Shown here piece after piece: positions 1 to 8,335 of a stretch of DNA of 64,000 bases. Location: contig JAXLSX010000001.1 in the NCBI GenBank assembly GCA_046330285.1, forward strand, positions 248,001 to 312,000, read 5' to 3'. The position numbers and the translations under genes were made by a program. Under the pieces are notes generated by a model. That model worked only from the letters and a program-made list of their open reading frames with translations. It made no database searches and was not told where the DNA came from. This stretch comes from RHKX01 sp046330285 (GTDB lineage Bacteria > Actinomycetota > Thermoleophilia > Solirubrobacterales > 70-9). Position 1 is the stretch's first letter. Each line of letters opens with the position of its first letter.

Positions 1-174
1 GCTGTGTTGCGGCGGCCCTACCCGGCCAACCACGGACTCCAACAACGGGCTTTCGCCAAAGTTGCGCTCCGACTGTAACTGAAGTGGCACGACCTTGTGC
101 CGGTACTTCGATGATCGTTTCCGAGCGCCCATCTGCGCGCCTCATCCGGTCCGGGTGATCGCGGCGAACCGGCT

Positions 175-894
175 CTACTCGTCGAAATACTGAGGATGCT
201 GGTCGCGCAGGCGCGGGATCTCGCGCAGCACCATCCGCAGGTGATGGCGCATCGCCGACTCGGCGGTGTCGGGATCGTGGCGCTCGACGGCGCCGAGGAC
301 CTGTTCGTGCTCGGCGACCATCTCCTCGAGGTAGCTCGGCGCCGGCAGGCTCAGCCTCCGCACCCGGTTCAGGTGCGGCTTGATCCGCTGCCCCAGCGTC
401 CAGACGGCGGTGTGGCCGCTGAGATCGCAGAGGGCGTGATGGAAGTCGTCGTCGAGGACATAGAAGGCGTCGTGGTCGCCGGCCCGGACCGCGCGGTGCT
501 GGTTGCGGACGATCGCCTCGAGCTCGGCGATGTCGTCGGTCGTCGCGAGTTCGGCCGCCTTGCGGACGGCCGCGCACTCGAGCGCCTCGCGGACGAACTG
601 AGCATCGGTCACGGCGCGCGGGCTGATCGGCGCGACGAACGTGCCGAGCTGGGCGACGATCTCGACCAGGCCCTCCTCGCGCAGACGCGCCAGCGCCTCG
701 CGCACCGGCGTCCGGCTGACCCCGAGCCAGGCCGCCAGCTCGTTCTCGGAGAGCTGCCTACCGGGCTCGAACTCGGAGCGGACGATCGCGTCGAGGATTG
801 CCCCGTAGGCGTGGATCCGCGCCAGCGTCCCCTGCCGCCGCCGCGCCGTGTTCAGCTTGACGATGTTGCCTTCGGGGGCGGGCTCGGTGGCCAT
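175..894 (-). CDS. GntR-family transcriptional regulator (FadR/FCD type)
   Basis: The 239-aa protein is a DNA-binding, ligand-responsive repressor or activator. The N-terminal winged helix-turn-helix (about residues 25-90) contains GVSRTPVREAL, the standard GntR recognition helix. The C-terminal all-helical FCD domain (about 95-225) keeps the Asp/His metal-site pattern (DDDFHHAL, EHEQVL, MRHHL). A TAACCT box lies 6 nt before the ATG, supporting this start and a leaderless mRNA. It is separated by about 220 bp from dcd on the same strand, so it is probably its own unit. No catabolic genes sit beside it, so the ligand cannot be guessed. Confidence 0.95.
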   Translation of the reverse strand: MATEPAPEGNIVKLNTARRRQGTLARIHAYGAILDAIVRSEFEPGRQLSENELAAWLGVSRTPVREALARLREEGLVEIVAQLGTFVAPISPRAVTDAQFVREALECAAVRKAAELATTDDIAELEAIVRNQHRAVRAGDHDAFYVLDDDFHHALCDLSGHTAVWTLGQRIKPHLNRVRRLSLPAPSYLEEMVAEHEQVLGAVERHDPDTAESAMRHHLRMVLREIPRLRDQHPQYFDE

Positions 895-900
895 GGCGGG

Positions 901-906
901 AGGTTA
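901..906 (-). promoter_or_regulatory. -10 box of the GntR-family gene (leaderless)
   Basis: TAACCT on the minus strand lies 6 nt upstream of the ATG at 894, matching the TANNNT-N6-start arrangement seen repeatedly in this window. No clear -35 was recognised. Confidence 0.55.
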
Positions 907-1075
907 GCTGGGGGTGTGGGAGGCGGTTCGGCTCACGCCGCGGCCTGTCCGGTGGGGCGAGGGTTGGTTCGGCTGGGGAAGGGGAAGTGGGCGGGCGGCT
1001 GCCGGGGGGCGCGAGAGTTGGTGGATGGCAGGAAAGGGACCTGTGAGGTTCGTTCGCTGCCACCGGGCGTGAATG

Positions 1076-1092
1076 GCGTTCCATGGGAACGC
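1076..1092 (-). terminator. Perfect inverted repeat after dcd
   Basis: Seven-base arms GCGTTCC and GGAACGC enclose a 3-nt spacer, 20 nt beyond the dcd stop codon. It may end dcd transcription, but it has no U-run on the minus strand. It could instead be a protein-binding palindrome. Confidence 0.35.
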
Positions 1093-1112
1093 GAAACACG
1101 CCCAGTGGGCCG

Positions 1113-1679
1113 CTACTTGTCGAAGTTCAGGTAGTACCGGGAGGCCGTCGGTTCCTCCTGGCCCTGGTACTTGCTGCCGGTCTCGTTCGAGCCGTAGGCG
1201 TGCTCGACGGGGCCGTCCATGCGCATGAAGGAGATCTGGCCGATCGGCATGCCGTGGTAGATCGTGATCGGGAGGTTGGCGACGTTCGAGAGCTCGAGGG
1301 TGAGGTTGCCCTCGAAGCCGGCGTCGACGAAGCCCGCGGTCGAGTGGATCAGGAGGCCGAGGCGGCCGAGCGAGCTCTTGCCCTCGAGGCGGGCGACGAT
1401 GTCGTTCGGGAGGCGGACGCGCTCGAGAGTCTGCCCGAGGACGAACTCGCCGGGATGGAGGATGAAGGGCTCATCGTCGGGGACCGTGACGAGCTCGGTC
1501 AGGTCCTCCATCTTCTGGCGGACGTCGATGTAGGGATGGCGGGCGTTGTGGAAGACGCGGAACTGGCGATCGACGCGGACGTCGACGCTCGAAGGCTGGA
1601 TCAGCTTCGGGTCGTATGGGTCGAATGCGATCCGCCCGGAGTCGATCTCCTCGCGGATCGTGCGGTCGCTGAGCACCAT
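1113..1679 (-). CDS. dcd: dCTP deaminase, probably bifunctional (dCTP to dUMP)
   Basis: This 188-aa enzyme deaminates dCTP and, in the mycobacterial-type subfamily, also hydrolyses dUTP to dUMP for thymidylate synthesis. Family hallmarks are the N-terminal LSDRTIREEI, QPSSVDVR, HPGEFVLGQTLE, the active-site stretch EGKSSLGRLGL, HSTAGFVDAGFEG (containing the catalytic Glu) and the C-terminal YQGQ lid. The sequence lines up closely with actinobacterial bifunctional Dcd from memory; bifunctionality is inferred from that. A TAGACT box 9 nt before the ATG suggests a near-leaderless transcript. Confidence 0.97.
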   Translation of the reverse strand: MVLSDRTIREEIDSGRIAFDPYDPKLIQPSSVDVRVDRQFRVFHNARHPYIDVRQKMEDLTELVTVPDDEPFILHPGEFVLGQTLERVRLPNDIVARLEGKSSLGRLGLLIHSTAGFVDAGFEGNLTLELSNVANLPITIYHGMPIGQISFMRMDGPVEHAYGSNETGSKYQGQEEPTASRYYLNFDK

Positions 1680-1688
1680 CGCGGCCGG

Positions 1689-1694
1689 AGTCTA
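1689..1694 (-). promoter_or_regulatory. -10 box of dcd
   Basis: TAGACT on the minus strand, 9 nt before the dcd ATG. The same hexamer precedes the MFS gene at 39701. Confidence 0.5.
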
Positions 1695-1787
1695 TGCAAG
1701 GGGCCGTTGCGAGGCGGATGGACGAAAGTCCAGAGCGCGGGGATGGCCGTATGTGGGCTCGCCGCCTTGCCGATGGGTCCGGAAGCG

Positions 1788-2147
1788 ATGGACGGATCCG
1801 AGCGACAGCACCGTGAACGGCAGCCCGCAGGCGTGGGCGCCGGAGCCGACGGCGTCGTCGACCTCCACATCTGCCCCGAATGCGGTTCCGGCCTCGTTCA
1901 TCCGCTCGACTGGATGCCGATGGACGACGCCCACTGGCGCGTCTCGCTCCGCTGCCCCGAGTGCGAATGGCACTCGGTCGGGCTCTTCGAGCAGAGCGTC
2001 CTCGACCGCTTCGACCAGATCCTCGACGCCGGCACCGACACGCTCTACGCCGACCTCCGCCGCCTCGAGCGAACGAACATGGAGGCCGAGCTCCACCGCT
2101 TCAACGCGGCCCTTGGCGAGGACCTGATCCTCCCCGAAGACTTCTAG
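1788..2147 (+). CDS. Small zinc-ribbon protein, function unknown
   Basis: This 119-aa acidic protein has two CPEC knuckles (CPECGSG near residue 29 and CPECEW near residue 60), forming a likely four-cysteine zinc ribbon, followed by a helical C-terminal half. The start is uncertain. ATG 1788 has GGAAG just upstream, but in-frame ATGs at 1743 and 1773 are possible. It is divergent from dcd and convergent with the polyprenyl synthase gene. I do not recognise a named family. Confidence 0.75.
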   Translation: MDGSERQHRERQPAGVGAGADGVVDLHICPECGSGLVHPLDWMPMDDAHWRVSLRCPECEWHSVGLFEQSVLDRFDQILDAGTDTLYADLRRLERTNMEAELHRFNAALGEDLILPEDF

Positions 2148-2187
2148 GGCGGCACCCCGCAGTCCCCGCCGGCCGACCCGCAGTCGA

Positions 2188-2204
2188 GCAGCCCGGAGGG
2201 CTGC
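2188..2204. terminator. Hairpin between convergent genes
   Basis: GCAGCCC-GGA-GGGCTGC is a 7-bp GC stem with a 3-nt loop, flanked by further partly complementary sequence. It lies between a plus-strand gene ending at 2147 and a minus-strand gene ending at 2225, so it could stop transcription from both sides. Confidence 0.55.
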
Positions 2205-2224
2205 GAGTCGCGGGAGGTATCTAT

Positions 2225-3238
2225 CTAGCTGTAACGCTCGACCACGCCGTCGGCCACCAGCTCGAGCATCTGCAGCTCCTCGCCGCCGACGCCCGAGTCG
2301 CGGAGGGCCTGCTTGGCGCGCTCGACCCGTTCGCGGGCCTCGCCGCGGACGCGCTCGGGGGCGCCGGTGGCGGCGATGCGGTCGCAGACCTGCTCGGCGG
2401 CGGCGGTGTCGAGCGCGCGGAGGTCGACCTCGCGGAGGCTCGGGTCGGCGTCGCGAGCCAGGATGAAGGGAAGGGTGACGGTGCCGTCGAGGAGATCGGT
2501 GCCGCGGGCCTTACCGGTGCGCTCGGGCGGGCCGAGGACGTCGAGGACGTCGTCGAGGAGCTGGAACGCGAGCCCGATCGCCCGGCCGAAGGCGAGCAGG
2601 GCGGCCTCCTCGGCCTCGCCGCGGGAGGCGCCGATCACGCAGGCGCACTCGAACAGCGCCGCGGTCTTGAGCTCACAGCGGAGCTGGTAGCGCTCGATCG
2701 AGACGCCGGTGTCGTAGGCGTCGCGGCGCTGGGCGAGCTCGCCGCGGGCGAGCGCGACCGAGGCGTGGGCGAGCAGCTCGACCTGGCGGTCGGTGGCGGG
2801 CCGGCTCTCCCCCTCGGAACCGCCGTCGTCGGCGAGGACGGCGAAGGCGCGCGAGAAGAGGAGGTCGCCGGCGGCGACGGCGCGGCGGCGGCCGGAGTTG
2901 GCGAAGACCGTCGGGACGCCGCGGCGGAGCGGCGCGTCGTCGAGGACGTCGTCGTGGACCAGCGTCGCCATGTGGACGAGCTCGATCGCGGTCGCGGCGC
3001 GGATCGCCTCGGGCCCGGCGGCGCGGCCGGCGCAGAGCAGGACGAGGAGCGGACGCATCCGCTTGCCCCCCGCGGCCAGCGTCTCGCCGGTGTCAGAGCC
3101 GAGCTCCGGTCCCCAGCCGGCGACCGTCTCGCCGAGCCGGCGCTCGACCTCGGTCATCCGCGTCGGCAGCCAGGCCGAGGCCAGGTCGGTGACAGCGGTG
3201 ACCGGCTCCGGGGAGGACGAGCGCGTCATCGTCGTCAC
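2225..3238 (-). CDS. Polyprenyl diphosphate synthase (menaquinone side chain)
   Basis: This 337-aa trans-prenyltransferase condenses isopentenyl diphosphate onto allylic diphosphates. Both Asp-rich motifs are intact: DDVLD at residues 96-100 and DDVLD at 229-233. GGKRMRP (about 57-63) and the KT pair before the second motif are also present. Its ATG overlaps the menG stop by 4 bp (ATGA), so it is the last gene of the haem/respiration operon and most likely makes the isoprenoid tail of menaquinone. Chain length cannot be read with certainty. Confidence 0.93.
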   Translation of the reverse strand: MTTMTRSSSPEPVTAVTDLASAWLPTRMTEVERRLGETVAGWGPELGSDTGETLAAGGKRMRPLLVLLCAGRAAGPEAIRAATAIELVHMATLVHDDVLDDAPLRRGVPTVFANSGRRRAVAAGDLLFSRAFAVLADDGGSEGESRPATDRQVELLAHASVALARGELAQRRDAYDTGVSIERYQLRCELKTAALFECACVIGASRGEAEEAALLAFGRAIGLAFQLLDDVLDVLGPPERTGKARGTDLLDGTVTLPFILARDADPSLREVDLRALDTAAAEQVCDRIAATGAPERVRGEARERVERAKQALRDSGVGGEELQMLELVADGVVERYS

Positions 3239-3906
3239 CCCGGCCGGCGCCCCGAGTGGATCGCGATGATCCCGCCGGCGAGGATCGTCCAGCGGATCGC
3301 CTCGAGCCCGGCGCCGTCCATGATCTCGCCGAGGCCCTGCGGCGAGGGGAAGCGCTTGACCGATTCCGGCAGGTAGGAGTAGGCGGCGCTGTCGCCGGCG
3401 GCGCGGCCGATCAGCGGCACCAGGCGGTCGAACCAGATCGAGAAGAAGGTCGAAAGTGGCGGCCTGGTCGGCTGGGTGATCTCGAGGATCACCAGGCGCC
3501 CGCCCGGCTTCAGCACCCGGGTCATCTCGCGGATGCCGCGATCGAGGTCGGCGAGGTTGCGAACCCCGAAGCCGACGGTGACGGCGTCGAAGCCGCCGTC
3601 GTCATAGGGCAGCTCGAGCGCGTCGGCCCACTCGAAGATCGGCTTTGCGGCCCCGGCCGGGACCTGCTTGTCGCGGGCGAGGTCGAGCATGCGCTCGGCG
3701 AAGTCGGAGCCGACGACACGGCCGCCCGGCCCTACTCGGCGGGCCAGCTCCAGCGTCAGGTCACCGGTACCACAGCAGACGTCGAGCGCCGCATCGCCCG
3801 GCCCGAGTTCGGCACGGTCGACTGCACGTGCGCGCCAGCGGTGGTGCATCCCGGCGGTCATCGCCGAGTTCATGACGTCGTAGACGCCGGCGATCCGGTC
3901 GAACAT
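3235..3906 (-). CDS. menG: Demethylmenaquinone methyltransferase (UbiE/MenG)
   Basis: This SAM-dependent C-methyltransferase carries out the last step of menaquinone synthesis. It begins MFDRIAGVYDVMN, the family's conserved N-terminal motif, and has the SAM-binding DVCCGTGDLTLELA plus FGVRNLAD and GGRLVILE. At 223 aa from ATG 3906 it is slightly short. The open frame continues upstream for 20 residues ending in SEVRG, a normal family N-terminus, back to a CTG at 3969-3967 that overlaps the qcrC stop as CTGA. The real start may therefore be that CTG. It is coupled to the polyprenyl synthase gene by a 4-bp overlap. Confidence 0.95.
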   Translation of the reverse strand: MFDRIAGVYDVMNSAMTAGMHHRWRARAVDRAELGPGDAALDVCCGTGDLTLELARRVGPGGRVVGSDFAERMLDLARDKQVPAGAAKPIFEWADALELPYDDGGFDAVTVGFGVRNLADLDRGIREMTRVLKPGGRLVILEITQPTRPPLSTFFSIWFDRLVPLIGRAAGDSAAYSYLPESVKRFPSPQGLGEIMDGAGLEAIRWTILAGGIIAIHSGRRPG

Positions 3907-3965
3907 GCCCCGGACCTCGGAGGCGAACTGCTCCGAATCGCGGGAGGGCTTGCTCTCGGCGGTCG

Positions 3966-4823
3966 TCAGGGCGAAGCGCCGGAGTCGGTGGTCGCCCCCG
4001 CTCCGTCGGCCGAGCTGCCGGCGTCGGGCTCGACCACGGCGGGATTGCCGCCGGAGCTCTCGACCGAGCCGGAACCGGCCACGCCGACCTCACCGGTCGT
4101 CGCCTGCTCCTCGCCGTTCAGCGAGCCGAGGAAGGCGACGAGGTCGCGGAACTTCTCAGGCTCGTCCTCGGCCATTCCGGCGTAGGACGGCATGATCCCG
4201 GGCCCGATCTCGAGCGAGCGGGCGATCGCCGCGGGGTTGAGGCGAGCGCCGATCTCGGTCAGCTTCGGTCCCGGTCCGTTGTTGCCGTTCTCGCCGAACT
4301 GGTGACAGGCGAGACAGCCGGATTGCGCGGCGACGAGCTTGCCGGCCTCGTACTCGGGCGCGACGTCGATCTCGATCTCGGTCGGCGAGCCGGCGTTGGC
4401 GCCGAGGAAGGTCAGGAAGGCCATCGCGGCGATGGTCATGATCCCGGCGATCGAAGCGATCGGGCGCTTCAGCGGGTTGCGCTCGGGGTTGCGGTCGTAG
4501 AACGGCAGCAGGAGCAGCAGCACCATCGCGATCGTCGGGACGCCGATCGTCGCGATCGGCACCAGCTCCGGCGGCTTGATGACGCGCAGGAGCTCGAAGA
4601 GGAAGAAGAAGTACCACTCGGGTCGCGGTACGTAGGTGGTAGTCGTCGGGTCGGCCTTCGGACCCTGCTCGGCGCCGAGGTAGAGCGACATGAAGATGAT
4701 CACGCCGACGACCACACAGGCCATCACCGAGTCCTTCATGATCGCGTACGGGAAGAAGGGCTTGCCCTTCTTCTTCAGGACCTCGTACTCGCGGAGGTAC
4801 TGCTCCTTCTCGCGGGTGTTCAC
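3966..4823 (-). CDS. qcrC: Menaquinol:cytochrome c reductase, subunit IV/cytochrome c fusion (QcrC)
   Basis: This 285-aa fusion corresponds to Bacillus-type QcrC. Residues 30-140 hold three membrane helices of b6f subunit IV with the quinol-site motif PRPEWYF (66-72). A haem c domain follows, with CLACH at 170-174 and a probable Met ligand in GIMPSYAGM. The C-terminus is a Gly/Ser/Ala-rich tail with no predicted fold. The ATG overlaps the qcrB stop by 4 bp. It acts in the membrane with QcrB and QcrA to pass electrons from menaquinol to cytochrome c. Confidence 0.95.
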   Translation of the reverse strand: MNTREKEQYLREYEVLKKKGKPFFPYAIMKDSVMACVVVGVIIFMSLYLGAEQGPKADPTTTTYVPRPEWYFFFLFELLRVIKPPELVPIATIGVPTIAMVLLLLLPFYDRNPERNPLKRPIASIAGIMTIAAMAFLTFLGANAGSPTEIEIDVAPEYEAGKLVAAQSGCLACHQFGENGNNGPGPKLTEIGARLNPAAIARSLEIGPGIMPSYAGMAEDEPEKFRDLVAFLGSLNGEEQATTGEVGVAGSGSVESSGGNPAVVEPDAGSSADGAGATTDSGASP

Positions 4824-5746
4824 GAAGCGCTCCCGTTGCCGTCGGCGCCGTTCGCCCCGTTGCCGTTGGCGATCGCGTCGACCTCATGGCTGCGCGCTTC
4901 CTTCGGCTTGCGGTCGGCCCGCATCCACGGCGGCGCGGTCGTGCCCATCTTGACCACGAGGTAGAGGTGAGCGCCGATCATCGCGATGATCGCGCCGGGC
5001 ACCATCAGCATGTGGATCGCGTAGAAGCGCGAGAGCGTGGTCGCGCCGAACTCGGGACCGGCGCGGAGGAAGTCGGAGAGGTACGGACCGACGATCGGGC
5101 CGGTGCCGTTGATGTTGACGCCGACGATCGTGGCCCAGTAGGAGCGCTGGTCGAACGGCAGCAGGTAGCCGGTGAAGCCCATGACCATGGTCAGGATCAG
5201 CAGGACGACGCCGATCACCCAGTTGAGCTCGCGCGGGTACTTGTAGGCGCCGAAGAAGAAGGTCCGCGCCATGTGGACGAAGACGAGGATGACCATGACC
5301 GAGGCGCCCCACTTGTGCATGCCGCGGACGAACTCGCCGAGGAAGACGTCGTTGGTCAGGTGGGTGATCGAGGCGTAGGCCTCGACCGGCGACGGCGTGT
5401 AGTACATCGCCAGGAAGACGCCGGTGATCGCCTGGACGACGAACGCGAAGAGCGTGGCGGACCCGAGCGTGTAGAACCAGTTGGTCCCCTTCGGGATCTT
5501 CCGCATCAGCATCGCGGTCAGGAAGCTGGTCGCTCCCATCCGCTCGTCGACCCAGCCGACGAGATCCGCGGGTGCGTCCTTGACGCCGGTCGTCAGGCGC
5601 TTGCCGGGGTTGTCGGTGCGGGGCGACTCCGGCGCGTCGCCGTTCTTCAGCGCCGCCGGCGCGTCGCCGTTGGAGACGCCATTCGAGTGCCCCGGCTTCG
5701 GGGGCCGGCGCATCGGGGGCGGAAGCAGCTTCTGGAGATCGGGCAT
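4820..5746 (-). CDS. qcrB: Cytochrome b6-type subunit of menaquinol:cytochrome c reductase (QcrB)
   Basis: This 308-aa protein has a 55-residue Pro/Gly/Asn-rich cytoplasmic N-terminal extension, then a four-helix cytochrome b6 core. Haem-ligand helices are visible as RGMHKWGASVMVILVFVHMA and as IHMLMVPGAI...GAHLY. WATIVGVNINGTGPIVG lies in the quinol-oxidation region. It sits between qcrA and qcrC in the order of the bc complex operon. The split b6 plus subunit IV organisation is like Firmicutes and Thermoleophilia rather than the long QcrB of mycobacteria. Confidence 0.95.
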   Translation of the reverse strand: MPDLQKLLPPPMRRPPKPGHSNGVSNGDAPAALKNGDAPESPRTDNPGKRLTTGVKDAPADLVGWVDERMGATSFLTAMLMRKIPKGTNWFYTLGSATLFAFVVQAITGVFLAMYYTPSPVEAYASITHLTNDVFLGEFVRGMHKWGASVMVILVFVHMARTFFFGAYKYPRELNWVIGVVLLILTMVMGFTGYLLPFDQRSYWATIVGVNINGTGPIVGPYLSDFLRAGPEFGATTLSRFYAIHMLMVPGAIIAMIGAHLYLVVKMGTTAPPWMRADRKPKEARSHEVDAIANGNGANGADGNGSAS

Positions 5747-5758
5747 CGCTGTGAGTGC

Positions 5759-6448
5759 CTACGAGGAGGACGGCGGCGCGGCCGTCGACGGGCGGGGCGG
5801 GTAGAGGTATTCCCAGACGCCGCCGGTGAACTCACCGGGATCGCGCGCCCGGACCGGCTCGAGCTGGGAGGTGACGCTGTAGCGCGGGCCGATCTCGACG
5901 AGATCGTCGGTGACCCGCGTCTGGAAGCGGTCGAGCGGGCGCACCGGCGGGCCGCCGATGACCTCGCCCTGGAAGCCGTAGACGCCGCCGTGGCACGGGC
6001 AGATGAAGTTACCGGCGGCCTGGACGAAGCGGACCGGGCAGCCGAGGTGGGCGCAGCGGGTCGAGATCGCGATGTAGGAGTCGGGATCCTCGTTCAGGTC
6101 GACGCTGCCGCGGCGGACGTAGACGGTGGTCTTGCCGGCCTCGCCGATGCCCTGGACGATCGTGATCACGCGCGGGACGTAGGTCTCGGGCACGAAATCG
6201 TCGAGCGGGCCGACCGGCTGCCAATCCTCCTCGGGCTGGTCGAAGATCGGGGCGACCGCGAAGCCGAGGGCCGGCAGGACGATCGCGATGCCGGCGACGC
6301 CGCCGAGCGCCTGACCCGCGACCGCGAAGACCTTGCGACGGGTCATCGACTCGCCCTCGAAGTAGCCGACTGGCTTCATCGGGGGGAGCTCGTCGGCACG
6401 GCTTTCGCCGGCCGGGCTGGTGGTCTTATCTTCGCCTGATTCAGCCAC
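5759..6448 (-). CDS. qcrA: Rieske iron-sulfur subunit (QcrA)
   Basis: This 229-aa protein carries a [2Fe-2S] cluster ligated by CAHLGC and CPCHGG (box 1 and box 2, both intact). TRRKVFAVAGQ followed by a hydrophobic segment (about 36-65) is a Tat-like membrane anchor, so the cluster domain faces outside. The C-terminus has about 45 extra residues rich in Pro and Ser. It overlaps the upstream 202-aa gene by 8 bp and is 12 bp from qcrB, consistent with one operon. Confidence 0.95.
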   Translation of the reverse strand: MAESGEDKTTSPAGESRADELPPMKPVGYFEGESMTRRKVFAVAGQALGGVAGIAIVLPALGFAVAPIFDQPEEDWQPVGPLDDFVPETYVPRVITIVQGIGEAGKTTVYVRRGSVDLNEDPDSYIAISTRCAHLGCPVRFVQAAGNFICPCHGGVYGFQGEVIGGPPVRPLDRFQTRVTDDLVEIGPRYSVTSQLEPVRARDPGEFTGGVWEYLYPPRPSTAAPPSSS

Positions 6449-7049
6449 GGTTCGGGGTCGCGAATCCTACTGATTCGGAGGCGCGAGACAGTTGCTCGGA
6501 GAGGCCCGCGCGCTCGGCGCGCTCCTCCGTCGCCTTCCAGAGCGGTGCCGGATCGCCGTCGCGACGCAGCCCCTCCTTGGCCGCGGCGAGCTCCTCGCTC
6601 GGCCCGGCGGCGATCGTCACGGCGGCGGCGAGCCAGGCGACCTCCTGCGCATCGGGATCGGCCTCGGGCGCGGCGTCGAGCTGGGCGGCGGTCGAAATCA
6701 GGTCGGAGAGCTCGGTCACGGCGAGGAGGTCGCCGAGCCGGGCGAGGCGCTCGATCCCGCGCGCGTAGAGATGGTCGCCGACGAGCAACCGCAGGTCGGG
6801 GTCGAGCCGGCCGAGCAGCCGCGGCTCGCGGTAGTGGCAGAGGTACCCCTCGCGGACGAGCTCGACGACGGCGGCGTAGGCGCCAGGGTCGGACGCGCAG
6901 CGCGGCCCGGCCGCGACGAGCATCCCGACCGCCGGGACCGCGTCGCTCTCGGCGACGTGCTCGGAGACCACCGGCCCCTCCTCGCGGAGCTGGGAGGCGA
7001 GATCGGCGAGCGCGTCCTCGGGCCGGGGCGAGAGATCCGTCGTCGTCAC
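6441..7049 (-). CDS. Unknown 202-aa helical protein in the haem/bc1 operon
   Basis: GTG at 7049 overlaps the hemL stop (GTGA) and the stop overlaps qcrA by 8 bp, so the gene is embedded in the operon and surely translated. The protein is Ala/Leu/Glu-rich, predicted nearly all helical, with no cysteines for cofactor binding except two isolated ones and no membrane segment. The stretch LLVGDHLYARGIERLARLGD resembles the helix after the first Asp motif in trans-polyprenyl synthases and heptaprenyl synthase component I, but the Asp-rich motifs are missing. A non-catalytic prenyl-synthase subunit or an assembly factor are both possible; neither is established. Confidence 0.85.
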   Translation of the reverse strand: MTTTDLSPRPEDALADLASQLREEGPVVSEHVAESDAVPAVGMLVAAGPRCASDPGAYAAVVELVREGYLCHYREPRLLGRLDPDLRLLVGDHLYARGIERLARLGDLLAVTELSDLISTAAQLDAAPEADPDAQEVAWLAAAVTIAAGPSEELAAAKEGLRRDGDPAPLWKATEERAERAGLSEQLSRASESVGFATPNRG

Positions 7050-8335
7050 GACAGTGCCTCGCGGAAGCAGTCGGCGGCGGCCTCGCAGGTCCGGTCGATC
7101 GCCTCTTCGTCGTGGGCGAGTGAGACGAACCACGCCTCGTACTGCGACGGCGGCGGGAAGAACCCCCGCTCCAGCATCGCCCGGCAGAAGCGGGCGTAGG
7201 CGTCGTGGTCGCAGGCCTGCGAGCCGGCGAAGTCGTGAGGCGCCTCGGCGGCGAAGAACGGGGTGACGAGCCCCGGCACTGAGACGACGGAGAGCCGCGG
7301 GTGCTCGCCGCCGGCATCGGCCGCGGCGCGGGCGAGGCCGGCCGCGAGGCGGTCGGTCGCGGCGCCGATCCGCTCGTAGGCGGAGGTATCGAGGCGGCTC
7401 AGGGTCGCGAGCCCGGCGGCGACCGCGAGCGGATTGCCCGAGAGCGTTCCCGCCTGGTAGACGGCGCCGGCCGGAGCAACCTGCTCGAGCAGCTCGCGCG
7501 GCCCGCCGTAGGCGGCCGCGGGAAGTCCGCCGCCGATGACCTTCCCCATCACGGTCAGGTCGGCGCGGACGCCGAGCAGCTCCTGGGCGCCGCCGCGCGC
7601 CACCCGGAAGCCGCTGATCACCTCGTCGCAGACCAGCAGCGCGCCGGAGCGGTCGGCGAGCGCGCGCAGGTGCTCGAGGAACCCGTCGGCCGGCGGGACC
7701 AGCCCCATGTTGGCCGGGACCGGCTCGCAGAGGATCGCCGCGGGCTCGTACATGTCGACCGCCTGCTCCACGGCGACGAAGTCGTTCCAGGGCACGATCG
7801 CGGTCGCCTCGGCCTGCGCCCGCGGGACGCCCGGGCTGGCCGGGATCGCCTGCGTCGCCAGCCCCGAGCCCGCCTCGGCGAGCAGGCCGTCGACGTGGCC
7901 GTGGTAGGCGCCGGCGAACTTGAGGACGCGGTCGCGGCCGGTGGCCGCGCGGGCGAGGCGGATCGCGCTCATCGATGCCTCGGTGCCGGAGTTGACCATC
8001 CGGATCATCTCGACGGAGGCGAAGCGGTCCACCACCTCGGCCGCCAACTCGACCTCGCCGGCGGTGGCGGCGCCGTAGGAGGTGCCGCGGGCGGCGGCGG
8101 CCGAGACTGCCTCGACGACCCCGGGATCGGCGTGGCCGAGTATCAGCGGCCCCCAGGAGCAGACCCAGTCGACGTACTCGTTGCCGTCGACGTCCCAGAC
8201 CCGGTTGCCGGCACCGCGATCGATGAAGATCGGGTCGCGGCCGATCGAGCCCATCGCCCGAACCGGGGAGTTGACCCCACCCGGCATCAGCCCGACTGCC
8301 CGGGAGTAGAGCTCGGCCGACTTCTCCGCGTTCAA
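7046..8335 (-). CDS. hemL: Glutamate-1-semialdehyde 2,1-aminomutase
   Basis: This PLP enzyme makes 5-aminolevulinate in the C5 pathway. Family signatures are MPGGVNSPVRA near the N-terminus, the Asp-containing CDEVISGFR, and the PLP lysine in VMGKVIGGG. The start chosen is TTG 8335, which overlaps the stop of the upstream gene (TTGA) and gives 429 aa, the usual length. Upstream in-frame codons read through the preceding gene in another frame. It is followed by ALA-consuming hemB in the pathway, although hemB is transcribed earlier in the operon. Confidence 0.96.
   Translation of the reverse strand: MNAEKSAELYSRAVGLMPGGVNSPVRAMGSIGRDPIFIDRGAGNRVWDVDGNEYVDWVCSWGPLILGHADPGVVEAVSAAAARGTSYGAATAGEVELAAEVVDRFASVEMIRMVNSGTEASMSAIRLARAATGRDRVLKFAGAYHGHVDGLLAEAGSGLATQAIPASPGVPRAQAEATAIVPWNDFVAVEQAVDMYEPAAILCEPVPANMGLVPPADGFLEHLRALADRSGALLVCDEVISGFRVARGGAQELLGVRADLTVMGKVIGGGLPAAAYGGPRELLEQVAPAGAVYQAGTLSGNPLAVAAGLATLSRLDTSAYERIGAATDRLAAGLARAAADAGGEHPRLSVVSVPGLVTPFFAAEAPHDFAGSQACDHDAYARFCRAMLERGFFPPPSQYEAWFVSLAHDEEAIDRTCEAAADCFREALS

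Noticed and set aside
1..78. Open plus-strand frame ending in TAA at 78 that could be the tail of a gene starting before the window.
   Set aside because: Third-position G/C is only moderate and no family is recognisable in 25 residues; kept out as unsupported.
1695..1745. GGACGAAAGTCCAGAG resembles the conserved core of RNase P RNA.
   Set aside because: The flanking conserved regions and helices are missing and the stretch lies between two genes with no room for a 350-nt RNA.
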